From positions 5,195,143-5,259,142 of the forward strand of contig NC_079491.1 in NCBI RefSeq assembly GCF_020520425.1: a DNA stretch of 64,000 bases, in the 5' to 3' direction. The notes under the pieces are model-generated. The model was not told the DNA's origin, ran no database searches, and was given only the letters and a program-made list of their open reading frames with translations. The DNA is from Spinacia oleracea. Its lineage: Eukaryota; Streptophyta; Magnoliopsida; Caryophyllales; Amaranthaceae. This document shows, piece after piece, positions 43,975 to 54,450 of this stretch; within the stretch, counting starts at the first letter, position 1; each line of letters opens with the position of its first letter. A program made the translations under genes and the position numbers.

Positions 43975-44274
43975 CACAAATTCTTATTTACAATGGGAGT
44001 AAAAGTTAACTCAAAATGCTTAAAAGTTACGCATATATATGTAAAAGTTATCTATTTTTCAGTGATAATTTTTTTCATTTTAGTAAAATTTATTTCTTCA
44101 AAATAACTAATAATGTATAAAATTAATCATTTAACCTTTTAAAATATTTATCATCAATTTTCTTTTTACTAATATAAAAGTTAATCAAAACTAGGCTAAA
44201 GTTACAAAAAAATGGTTAAAGTTATCTTGGTGTACAATAATTTATTGTACACTTTGTGCGCACAAGACCTTTTG
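43975..44274. mobile_element. Mutator-like MITE, family M1, copy 3
   Basis: CACAAATTCTTATTTACAA to ACAAGACCTTTTG, flanked by AGATGTTAA and AGATTTTAA (9 bp, one difference). The same flank in block B at about 22772-22790 reads straight through without an insert, so this copy entered after the blocks separated. It has lost the left inner palindrome. Confidence 0.88.
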
Positions 44275-44444
44275 AGATTTTAATCTACTTGCGGATAATC
44301 TAATCTAGTTTTTTTGACGGATTAAGTAATTTGGTCAACAATATTTTTTTTACTTTTTATAAGGACTATTGTAATTTGTACATACGTCATCACTGGCTAG
44401 ATAAAGATTTTATTGGTTGGTCAATGTTAGGACTTCCATAAATG

Positions 44445-44696
44445 AGGTGTTTTGGTATTGAACCGACCCAATTCCGATACACGAAAACGGGAAAGATCCA
44501 AAACATGTGGGAAATCTTCGGGAAGAATGTGAGGATGATTATCAAAATGTTGTCTGGTTGCAGCATGGTGGGAAAGGGGAGATCTGATGGAGAACTTACC
44601 CGAGTTAATTTCGATACAGGTTAATAAACACGGTGGGAGATTCGGGTTGACAAGTGATTGAATTCGGATAAACGAATCCATAACAGTACACGTCAT
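44445..44696 (-). pseudogene. F-box/DUF295 gene fragment
   Basis: About 75 codons match residues about 80-155 of the F-box proteins (SLVNPNLPPCLL, INSGKFSIRSPLSHH, LPEDFPHVLDLSRFRVSELG), with neither F-box nor C-terminus. Short unrelated sequence lies at both edges. It is followed by the next F-box copy on the same strand. Confidence 0.85.
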
Positions 44697-44888
44697 TTAC
44701 TATAGAATTTTCGCTCTACAATAATACGAAGTATACTCTATGGAGAAATTTGTAAATCCTAGAGAGAAAAAAGGGGAGAGGACGGCTAGGTAAATCACAG
44801 AATCAAATAAGCAACCACTTTTGTTTCCATAATCCTAGTTGTGGCTTATTCGCGATAAAAAAAAAAAAAAAAAGAAAAAAAAGAAAAA

Positions 44889-46121
44889 CTAATCTCCCCC
44901 TGTGGACGAACATGTTTCGGTCCACAGCCACGACGGTGGTGGCCATAACGAGTTAGAATAGCCCGGAAAAGATTCTAGGGTTCCATAATCACCACTGTCA
45001 AGGTGAAAAACACCAACAACATATTTGTTCAAAGTACGAATATACTTATCATAATGGAATACAATACAATTCCCTTTCCATCCCGGAAAATCATTGGTCG
45101 AGACGAAGTAACAACCATTAAAAGTAACAAACAATATCTTATCATCACCTATACTTGTAATCTTATCCCATTTCTTTAACTCCTCGTTCAGCTTAAACAC
45201 CGAAAAATTATCAGATTTAACCTTTCTCGTCCGTTTTCTACAAACTAAATATAACTCACTTGATGATGATACAACTAAATATTTCTTAGTATTGGTAGTT
45301 TCGAGATAGTAGATACTTTTGAAGGTGTCGACTTTTGTAATCTTTGACGTCTTTAACGTATGGTAATCCATCGAATACAAAATACCAACGTTATCAACTG
45401 CATAAATCTCCCCCTTGAATTCGACGAAGTCTCGAATCTTTATTCTATCTTTCGTCTCGAAAATAACATCATGTAATTGTAAGACATTATTTGCGACAAA
45501 CCTTGTGGCTGACAAGGATTGGGTTTGAGACAACTCCACAATTTCCACAAGAGTGTAGTTATTAATCGTAGCCCGATTTTCACAATTCGGATCCTGAATT
45601 AGTACCACCTTAGACCTAAATAATTTGATTGGCTTAGACTTGATTTTACATGTTTTGGTATGGAACCGACCCAATTCGGATACACGAAAACGGGAAAGCT
45701 CCTAAACATGTGGGAAGTCTTCGGGAAGAATGTGAGGATGATTATCGGAATGTAGTCTTGTGGCAGTATGTTGGGAAAGGGGAGATCTGATGGAGAGTTT
45801 ACCCGAGTTAATTTCAATAACCGTTAATAAACACGATGGGAGATTCGGGTTGACAAGTGATTGAATTCGGATAACCGAACTCATAATCACTTCAAATTTG
45901 ATTGTCTTCAGATTCAACAAGAGACATTGTGGGACAAGAGGGGATAAGATGTTTTTCGAGACTAAGGTAAGGGAAACTGTTGTATTCCATGCCTTACAAA
46001 CTCGCCGGAGGTTGAAGATATCATATTGGGGATCAAGGCGTTCTATGATGGATATTAAGAGTTCCGGTGGTAATTCCGACCAAGATACTTTCCGGTGATC
46101 TTTAGGGTTTATGGATTCCAT
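44889..46121 (-). pseudogene. F-box/DUF295 gene 3 with one in-frame TAG
   Basis: The start at 46121 (MESINPKDHRKVSWSELPPE), F-box and DUF295 region are as in genes 1 and 2. At codon 140 (bases 45702-45704) the conserved LPEDFPHVLDLSRF reads LPEDFPHV-stop-ELSRF, i.e. TTG has become TAG. The frame does not shift and is open to the normal end at 44889 (PPPSWLWTETCSSTGGD). The upstream part alone would give a 139-residue protein with the F-box but no substrate region, which could act as a competitor for SKP1; that is speculation. Otherwise it looks recently inactivated. TATA-like CCTATATATG lies about 45 bases upstream. Confidence 0.85.
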
Positions 46122-46189
46122 GATATATTTAGGGTTTTATAATAAATCAATGCTAATACCATGCATATATAGGCAGCGTATTGGAGTTA

Positions 46190-46785
46190 GCGCCTATGGA
46201 ATAGTTAAAAACCTAATTTAATTAAATTGGGCTGACCGCTCAACCTGGCCCATCTAGATATATGTGTTGGGCTGACCGCTCAATCAAGCATTTACCTTAA
46301 CAAAGTGTCAACTCTTTTTTTTTTTTTCTTTTTTTTTGAGTGGAACAAAGTGTAAACTTTAAACTTTGATTTTGGTCCTCTTTAAAACAAAACAAATTAT
46401 AGAACTGATTCCCAATCACCTTTATTTGATTAAAAACTAGATTACATCCATGTACGTACGTGTATTCTAAAATTATTTGATAAGCTTTTTTTAATATAAT
46501 CTAATATATTTGAGTGAAATATTTCTTCCTAAAGATACTTTTATTTCCTACTATGTATTACTTTCTTTTTTATGTTATAGACGTTAATTTGATCAAGATA
46601 TTTGATATACTAACCATTCGAAGTCGATAACTTTAGTGTAAGGGATACTCTCGTGGACCAATTTAACACAAGAATAACATATTCTAAACTTATGGGCCCA
46701 AAGCGCAAAATGCCCAAAGCCCAAATCCATGACCTAAATATTCCACAAACCCCTACTTTATCTCTGTATGTGATACGAAGTATAT
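46190..46785. other. Upstream of F-box gene 3
   Basis: Partial flank repeat P (gctgaccgctcaacctggcc occurs, then gctgaccgctcaatcaagca again about 45 bases on), a T-rich run at 46315-46338, then AT-rich sequence with no gene. Confidence 0.5.
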
Positions 46786-46789
46786 TAGA

Positions 46790-47387
46790 TACTAATGTTG
46801 GGAGTCGGAGGCCCTGATCTGGGGAGCCTCCCCGGGTTCGGGTTCACCTTGCAGAAACTCATCTACACGCTCAAGATTCGAAGACCCGACCACATCACAA
46901 GATCCCGATACCAGAACACATAGAATCCATGTTCATAATGATTAAATTACAGGGAGATGAAACACCGAAACAACAACCCAGCATATAAAAAAGTACTTCC
47001 CAGATTGTGTAATCCGAACTGATAATGTGACAACTAAATCTACCAGAAGGAGTGCTTGCTTTCCTACATCAACCATGATAATACTGCAACTCAAAACGTT
47101 GAACCAAAACTTCTATCCTTAACATTAACAATCTATAACATTAACAATCTATAATAAGCATCGTTAATGTTGATGTGTAATGTGGAGAACACAAACCAAC
47201 TTTCTTCTTCGTTGCGTTCACAAGTCTAAAAGGTAATGACACAAACAAACTTAGAGTTGGCATTTTTAATGAACTCTGATCCTGTTATTCGAGAAAGAGA
47301 CTAGCCATTAAGCATATACTACATAACAGTACAGTAGATGAATCTTACTGATCTGTTTTATAAAAGTTGATGCTTATATCTCACCAT
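46790..47387. other. 3' flank of F-box gene 4
   Basis: No gene. This stretch was duplicated to 32615-33035. It contains a small tandem repeat (taacattaacaatctata, about 47120-47150). Confidence 0.55.
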
Positions 47388-48530
47388 TTAGGGGAAGAAA
47401 ACATGAGAATATCCTGGATAAGTTTCTAAAGGCCTACAATCACCATCCTCGAAATGAAAAACAGCAACATCAAGATGAAGTTTCCAACTCTCAAAGATTT
47501 TACAGTCAAAGTTTCTGATACCAGAATACGCAGGAAAACTACCTCTACGAAATACAATACAATTCCCTTTCCAACCCGGAAAATCCTTAACAAACGCAAA
47601 GAAACACCCATCAAAAGTCACAAACAGTATCCTATCATCACCTATACCTTCAACAAGTTCATCCCATTTCTCGTTCTCTTCATTCAGCTTAAAAACCTTA
47701 AAAGCTGCATCATGATCACTTATCTGACACCGTCTCAAAACCAAATACAGTTCTCCACCTGATACAGCTAATCGTTTCTTGTAATTGCTTCTCGAACTAC
47801 CAGAAAGTGTTTCACTAACACACAACAACTTTAGCGAATGATAATCCATGGAAAAGACACTACCTTTATGATCAACTGCATAAACCTTTCCTTTAAAATT
47901 CACTAAATCGTCAAACTCACTCCCTCTGAAACAAACTTGCTTCGTTTCCCCATCTTTAAGCCTTGTTACAGATAAATAAGTGATCTGATCATACAACTCT
48001 ACCACAGTACAATCATCAATGGTGGGACAAGATTCATGAACCGGATCCACAAACAAAACCACCTTATTATCATATTCAGTTAATCGTTTCTCAGAGAACA
48101 TATCTTGATCAGGTCTATCCACCTTTCTAAGAGTATAGAATCTACCCAGTTCTTGAAAATCAGACGAACCCAAATTTTCTGGGAAACCAGAATTCAAACC
48201 TTTAGTAACAACTCGAGAAAGGGGTGCTCTGATATAGAGTTTACCAGGGTTAAGCTCCTCAACAGAGATCAACCAAGGTCGGCGAATACCATTGACAGTT
48301 GATTGCAGAAGAAAAACAGAGTTTGCCACTAAAACTGAAGAATGATTCGTACCTTTGAAGGGTAACAGAGGAGACAAGTAGTTGATTGAAGTGAGCATAG
48401 ATAAAGGGATTGAATTACGCCAAGCCCGACAGACGGCCCGGAACTGCATCATGTATGTTCTCCTCTCTAGCCTTTCTGCAATGGATACTACCAGCTCCTG
48501 TGGCAATGCCGACCACGGTTCACGGTCCAT
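47388..48530 (-). CDS. F-box/DUF295 protein 4 (380 aa)
   Basis: Single exon from ATG 48530. F-box at residues 4-40 (WSALPQELVVSIAERLERRT, FRAVCRAWRNSIP), then the DUF295 region (YAVDHKGSVFSMDYHSLKLL, GDDRILFVTFDGCFFAFVKD, GWKGNCIVFRRGSF) and the closing GYSHVFFP. More distant from genes 1-3 but the same architecture. Predicted SCF substrate receptor, cytosolic or nuclear. It ends slightly earlier than its relatives, lacking the PPPSW tail. No lesion seen. Part of its 3' region is duplicated at 32.6-33.1 kb. Confidence 0.9.
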   Translation of the reverse strand: MDREPWSALPQELVVSIAERLERRTYMMQFRAVCRAWRNSIPLSMLTSINYLSPLLPFKGTNHSSVLVANSVFLLQSTVNGIRRPWLISVEELNPGKLYIRAPLSRVVTKGLNSGFPENLGSSDFQELGRFYTLRKVDRPDQDMFSEKRLTEYDNKVVLFVDPVHESCPTIDDCTVVELYDQITYLSVTRLKDGETKQVCFRGSEFDDLVNFKGKVYAVDHKGSVFSMDYHSLKLLCVSETLSGSSRSNYKKRLAVSGGELYLVLRRCQISDHDAAFKVFKLNEENEKWDELVEGIGDDRILFVTFDGCFFAFVKDFPGWKGNCIVFRRGSFPAYSGIRNFDCKIFESWKLHLDVAVFHFEDGDCRPLETYPGYSHVFFP

Positions 48531-48599
48531 TTCAGATTTGTGATTTTCTGAAGTTTGGTGTTGGTGGTGGTTGTGGGAGGAAAAGCAGAAAAAACTGAT

Positions 48600-49560
48600 T
48601 TAAAAACTTGCAAGTTGTACTAAATTATTATGCTAATATGAGAAAATTAATGTTTAATGAGTGGTGAAGATGTGATTTGGGGACTTTATAAAAAGTGGGT
48701 GGAGTGTCATTATCTAATCCAACGTGTTATGGAGTCATTCATGTGCCAGATTATGCCATAAGAAGTAAATGTCACAGTTTGTCACCTTCTGATAAGATTT
48801 TAAACCCATCATTATTTCTAATTATTATGATGAAAACAAGGCATCTACACAACTTTACAGGGGGTATTTGTCAAATTCAATATCATATGAGCTTTCTTTT
48901 AGTAAGATAAGATAAGATTTACTTTTGAGTTTAACTAAACTCATACTGCAAAAATATCTCTGTGGTGTTCATATTGTACTACTCCCAGAACGGTCTCAAA
49001 ACTAACTTGTTATGAAACTTCAAGTGACTTAGTATTTCAAAGGTAATTTAAATGTCTCACAAATCACAATAGATTAGTATGAGATGTCTAAGTATCAAGT
49101 GTGTGGTGTGAGTCACAAAATACATACTAAAAAGAAGAAGTTTTGTAGCTGAAAGATTGTATCATAGAAGCCAGCAGGTTTCTGTTAAACAAGTACTGGT
49201 TAGCATTTAACTGTACCAACTGTCAGTTACAGGACATATACTTAGCATAACAGACATCTGTTCCTTGAAATGCAAATTCCATGAAAGTGAAGCTTTATTA
49301 CCTCCATGGCCATTTGTCAATTTCCATGACTCGTGCCTCATGCAAAGAGGTAGGAGACATATCTGAGCTTACGAGGGGCTCTCTCTTTCACCTTCTCGTA
49401 TAATCCAGATAAAATTCTGACAATGGAAAGGTAAGTTTGGTCAGTTTTCCAGTGAACATACCACTAACTGCTACATAAGCCAAAAACTATTAACTATGCA
49501 TACCACTTTCTTGACAGAATTTACTAGTGTGATGTTAGATTATGTACTGAAAGAGAGGAA
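48600..49560. other. Between F-box genes 4 and 5
   Basis: AT-rich sequence including the promoter of gene 4 and the 3' side of gene 5; no further gene supported. Confidence 0.45.
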
Positions 49561-49570
49561 AGGAGGAATG

Positions 49571-50755
49571 TTACCTAGCAAAGGAGGGAAAACCAGGTTT
49601 AGCCCAAGAAGGAGGTGGCCAGAAAAAATCAGACAAGCCCGGGTAAGATGATATAACCCGACCCGGAAAAACACCTTCATGTAAATAGACTACAGCAATC
49701 TCAAGGTACTTATTTGCTTTTAGAAACACTAAATCATCAGGATAACACCATCCAGAATGGTAGGTAGGGAAACGATTCTTAGGGAACATAATATAATTCC
49801 CTCCAAACCCAGGTAAACTTTCAGAATCAACAAAGAAGCAATTATCAAAGGTAACTAACAGTATTCTATCTCTAAAACTATCAACCTTATTCCACACTTT
49901 CTCCTCAAAATCAAGGTTGTAAACCTGGAAATAATCTCCGTATGGCCGATGAATCAAATACAGTTCCCCAAACGACTCCACCAAAAGCTTATGCCGTTCA
50001 CTTCCCTCGTTATAACCTGTTGGGATTGGCCAAGATATGACAGTACTCATCATACTTGATTCACAACCATTAATTAGATAAGCTTTTCCGAAACGATCAA
50101 TAGCACAAACTTTCCCTTTTAAATTTACAATGTTTATACTTCTTCGTTGTCCACTCCCTAGTTCAAAACAGACCAAATTCCCAATTTTATCAAGGGAAAA
50201 TATTATATCTACATTATTGTTGTGAGACAGTAAAATAATCTTCATAGAACAACTACAACACCCATTAATAATTAATACGTTTTCTTGACCATTAGCAAAA
50301 CAGAGTTTAAGCACTTCACTGATTACTGAAACTCGCAAATTTGACAAATCCAAGGTGTCTGGGAAATTCAGGGGTAGATGATCAAAAGGGGTTTTAGTGA
50401 GAGGAAAGCGAGGATGGAGTTTACCCGGGTTTAACTCCTCAACTGAGATTAACCATGGTTTGACATAATTAGCTTTGGTTGGGGTCTGATCAAGGGGTTG
50501 AAGGAGATACAGGGCACTTCTTATCAGCAAAACAGGGAATTTGATTGCTTAAAAATGGTGGGGTCAGTTGAGATTTGGCGGGGTAATTGGTTGTCCAATA
50601 GGTGACTGGAAACCGGGGCAGATGAGCGCCATTGCTTGCAAACTACCCGGAATTCGCAGCGGTCTATCTGGATTTGAAGTTATCGGAAATCTCTGATAGT
50701 AATTCTTGACCGACCAATCAATCCTACAATGTTGTCTCTTCGCATTGTTTTTCAC
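49571..50755 (-). pseudogene. F-box/DUF295 gene 5 with a degraded F-box
   Basis: From about 50530 to the stop at 49571 the frame is open and DUF295-like (PWLISVEELNPGKL, DRILLVTFDNCFFV, GFGGNYIMFPKNRFP, FFWPPPSWAKPG). Upstream, F-box vestiges appear in different frames (HCRIDWS; LSEISDNFKS-like; VCKQWRSSAP), separated by stops and shifts, and the open part has no ATG at its head. The C-terminal half is unusually well kept for a pseudogene, so use of a downstream start cannot be excluded, but an SCF role is lost. Confidence 0.8.
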
Positions 50756-51500
50756 CTGTTTGATGTTTTCTCAGGTGTTGAACAAGGCATTTGGTTTCGT
50801 TAACTGGGTTTGAGTTCGTTACAATTTGTAATTTCGTTGTTTATATATAGGTGTGGACTTGTGGAATTTTAGGTTTAAACTAGCAAAATAAAAAGATTTT
50901 TTTTGAGGGGTTAAGAACTTTAGGTAGAATAGGATTATTTCCTACTCGTATTTTTGTACTCCGTATTACCATCACAAACCAGATTTTGGTATCAACAGTA
51001 CTCGAATTGACAAGATCACCCCCAATTCTTCAGTTCTCCGGAATTCTGGGTTTTTCTGCTGTACAATTGTACTAAATTATGAAAATGAAAGGGTTTTATG
51101 TTTGGCGCCATTTTTAAAAATGTTTGGCGCCATTTTTAAAAATGTTTTCCGCCATTGAATAACTTTTTACTCCGTATTGTTTAATTGTTTTTGCCTTTTT
51201 GGTAGTTGATGAGTTTTGGACTTTTGGGTATCAAAATCAAAATCAAAATCAGGTAGGTTGGCCCAGTTAGTGGTCCAGGAATACTCTGCCATGATGGCCC
51301 ACAGGCCCATCATACGAATCTGGTTATTTTTTAACAAAGAAACATACATTTGTTATAACTTTTCCTTTGGGTGTGCCTCTTTATGGATAACAAATGAATT
51401 TAATTTTATGAAATGTGTTAAAATTATGATCAAACATTTTAACATTTGACACAACTTACATTTTGCAATTAAAAACTTGCATCAATGAATATGAACCAAT
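50756..51500. other. Upstream of F-box gene 5
   Basis: AT-rich; no gene. Contains the tggcgcc tandem repeat at 51099-51142 and a short tcaaaatcaaaatcaaaatc run at 51230-51250. Confidence 0.45.
51099..51142 (+). repeat. Two 22-bp tandem units, each with TTTGGCGCC
   Basis: tgtttggcgccatttttaaa(aa) occurs twice in a row, with a partial third (tgttttccgcc). TTTGGCGCC fits the E2F-binding consensus TTTSSCGC; function is not shown. Confidence 0.7.
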
Positions 51501-52955
51501 ATGTTTCAGGTAAAGCTCCTGATCCCAGCATGTAAGATAATAGAATATACACAATCTATTCCTACGATAATTTAAAGGTTGTTTCCAATCATCATAAGGA
51601 GTTGTAGCATTTGGAAGAAAAATTCACTAAATTAAAACAAACAAACAAAAAAACAAAAAAAAAACTTTACTTGCACTGAGTTGAATTGTTTACTTGTTCT
51701 GTTTCAGAGTTCTTCAAATGCTTTGTTTTCAGAGGCCTTCCACCACAAGCTTTGCCTACACAGGTGAGAAGATCACATATCTTACACTTCTACCGCTGTT
51801 TGAAGTTAATCCCTGCTGCAAAAACAGATATCATAATCCACAATGCTAAGAGTTAAATATGGATTTGTGGATTTCTTTGTGATGCCATAGCACTCCTTTG
51901 GAGTCCAAAACAATTCCTTCAGATCAAATCTGGCAACTTGTATCAGATTGCAGGACTTCAGAAAATTTTGAAAGATTTCTCATGCAAGGAAGTCAGGCAC
52001 AGAGCATAATTTAAGCTTCAAAATCAAACAACCCTAGCTTGGATTTATATACTTTACTTGCATTGAGTTGAATTGATTACTTAGATTTATATATACATGA
52101 CAATCAGTTTACAAAAGATGAAAAACAAGGTCAGCAGGTTCTCGTACTAGACAACAACTTTCTTCCTGCAGAGGCCGTAGTTAATCCTGCAACTACAAGG
52201 ATCACATAAAGGTTTATCCTAAACATCAATATGTACATGGTCTGCTGCAAAACCACCAAAACACGGTGGAACAAAAACTTTCATCCATACGTAAAACCTG
52301 GTGATGCGTCTTCAAGAGTGTAGCTAATATATCAGCTTGAAAACCCTGCCTCCTGACTCCGAATTCCTAAACATTTCAAGAATAAGAGCTTAGCAAAAAA
52401 GTATTTTCCATACATACATTATCACCTACATAATTAGCAGAACTGCAGAAGCATCCTATTTATCAAACAACATAGTGTAACGTGGTGGTAGTTGGTACAC
52501 TATTTTTACTGTATGTGATTATCAAGATTCCACGATATAAACACATTACGAGTATGTATGAAATGAAAATTGATTTTTTTTTATTAGGTGCACCTAGTAT
52601 GAAAAATGGGGGATGATGGAGATATTTATACCATCCTAAACTTAGATGGCCGACATATGCTCACAACAAGAACAATATGAGAGCTTTAATCCCAATATCG
52701 GCACATATGCTCACAGGTCCATCAAAAATTATTTGAATCACAAATATAGCAAGGAAAACACAAGATGTCAAGCTACAACCACTACAAGTTCCTCACTTGC
52801 TCAAAGGAAATAAAGGAAAAGTCATAGAATGATACAATACAAACGAACCAAAAAAAATCCTCAAAATACTATAAATTGGTTCAACTGAAAGAAAGTGAAC
52901 AGAATTTGATGAAAGAGTTACCATATAGCAGAAGAGGCAGAGGGCTGAACATTGT
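51501..52955. other. 3' flank of the coiled-coil gene
   Basis: No separate gene found. Phrases recur within the stretch (tttacttgcaYtgagttgaattg at 51664 and 52054). Part (about 52200-52955) corresponds to the fragment at 28040-28740. Confidence 0.45.
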
Positions 52956-52958
52956 CCT

Positions 52959-54353
52959 TCAGCTAAGCACATCTTTCAAATATAGTGAAGCCGAGACCAA
53001 TTGGCTCTCCGGGGCAAGCTCTCCTTGTTCGGCCAATTTTCCTTCAACTTCGCGCAATTCTGTTTGGAGCTTGGATTTTGCCATCTCAAGCTCCATGATA
53101 ACCTTGTTTTTGTGAAGCAACAAAGCCTTTTCTACAAAAGGGACTAGCCAGTCTAGTTTAAATCCCATTAACTGAAGGTCACGTATTGTTGACTTCAAAT
53201 ATTTAGCTTGGGAGTCATCTAAGGACCTCCCTGGGTCACTTTGAAGAATGATAATTATCTTTGCAAGAGATTCTAAGGCCCAAGTAAGGAGGTAATTACT
53301 GGTGACTACATGCCCCTCCGTTATGTTTCCATGCTTAGTCCAAATCTTCTGCAATATCGGGACCAAATGAGAGCTTACATCAACTCCTAGGAATTTTGAT
53401 TGTGAGATATCCTTTTCAAAACACTGCAAAAGATCATAGAGAAACTGAGCCAGATAGAAAGGGAAGTATAGCAATTACAGGTTTATTTAGATCTAAAGGA
53501 CATGAAAGTATATTTCAGCAGAAGGGAAATCTTGAAGTGAATTCCACTCATGGACATTAGTTCCCCAAAACCACTTTATTGAAGCACCACTTTGAGTAAT
53601 GCATACAGGATATATGGCCACATTTTAGCAAAATACATCCGCCATGTCAATGTTACCAACCAAGTTACCTTAAGAGGAGAATTCACTGCTGGAGCTGAAT
53701 CAACATTGGCTTGATTCTTGAACTCTGAAACAAAGTTAAGGATTCAGTCTGAGAGATTGATATAACATAGCTAAAATCAAGGGGTGGGAAAAAGGAAAAG
53801 AAGCCCTAAATTAAGAGTGTACAATCTTCATTTGGCACCGGCTAAAACCAACGGGCTAGAAGGTAAAGTCTACTTTTGATTTAAGTCACGATCGAGTATG
53901 TGAGACTGAAGCTAAGTCTCTTGAATATGTGACCTCGAGTTTTCTCTATTATCTTAGGTAACCCATTAATCATACACTCATATGATCTGATATGTTAGTT
54001 AGTTTCCCTTTATTTTCTTTAATATTAAACAACAAAGTTGAGTTCTCAACATAAAATGCATGTGATAAGCTTTATTACCTTCATGAGCAACGTTCTCTAG
54101 AACATTTTGAGTGCCCTTGGTAACCTGCACATTGTTGGGGGACATCTCCTCCTCCGAGATGAGATCTGGAGCAATTTGACTAGGGGAGTCGCTGTTCAAC
54201 TTTTCTCCGTCTTCTTCTACTTCATCTTCTCCGTCTTCTTCTACTTCATCTTCTCCATCTTCTTCTACTTCATCTTCTCCGTCTTCTTTTTCTTGACCAT
54301 CTTTTCCATCTTTTTCTTCACTAAAGATATCACCACAGTCCACAGACCATCTC
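52959..54353 (-). CDS. Coiled-coil protein resembling the tail of MATH/coiled-coil proteins, with an acidic repeat exon
   Basis: Three consecutive exons on the minus strand fit in phase: about 54353-54079 (5' limit uncertain), 53724-53669 and 53423-52959 (TGA). The first is strongly acidic with a 24-bp repeat giving (EDGEDEVE)n. The last encodes GVDVSSHLVPILQKIWTKHG, ALESLAKIIIILQSDPG, YLKSTIRDLQLMGFKLDWL, then a heptad-rich coiled coil (VIMELEMAKSKLQTELREVE). The 'GFKLDWL' block and its setting resemble the C-terminal region of plant MATH-domain/coiled-coil proteins, but no MATH domain is seen. The F-box gene 6 stop lies about 100 bases upstream and a good donor (ATG|GTGAGT) overlaps it. Every nearby acceptor, however, would recreate TGA at the junction, so a fused F-box protein is not supported as read. 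The 5' end is therefore open. Confidence 0.6.
54189..54292 (-). repeat. 24-bp coding repeat (acidic)
   Basis: On the plus strand, cttcttctacttcatcttct with a variable ccgtct/ccatct step, about four units, encoding the Glu/Asp-rich repeat of the coiled-coil gene. Confidence 0.9.
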
Positions 54354-54450
54354 AAAGTTAGAATTCTTCATGAAAATCTCTAATATATAAAGGGTGAATT
54401 AGCAAGTATACAAATGTCCTGATGTTGATTAATAAAAGTTGAGGACAAAC

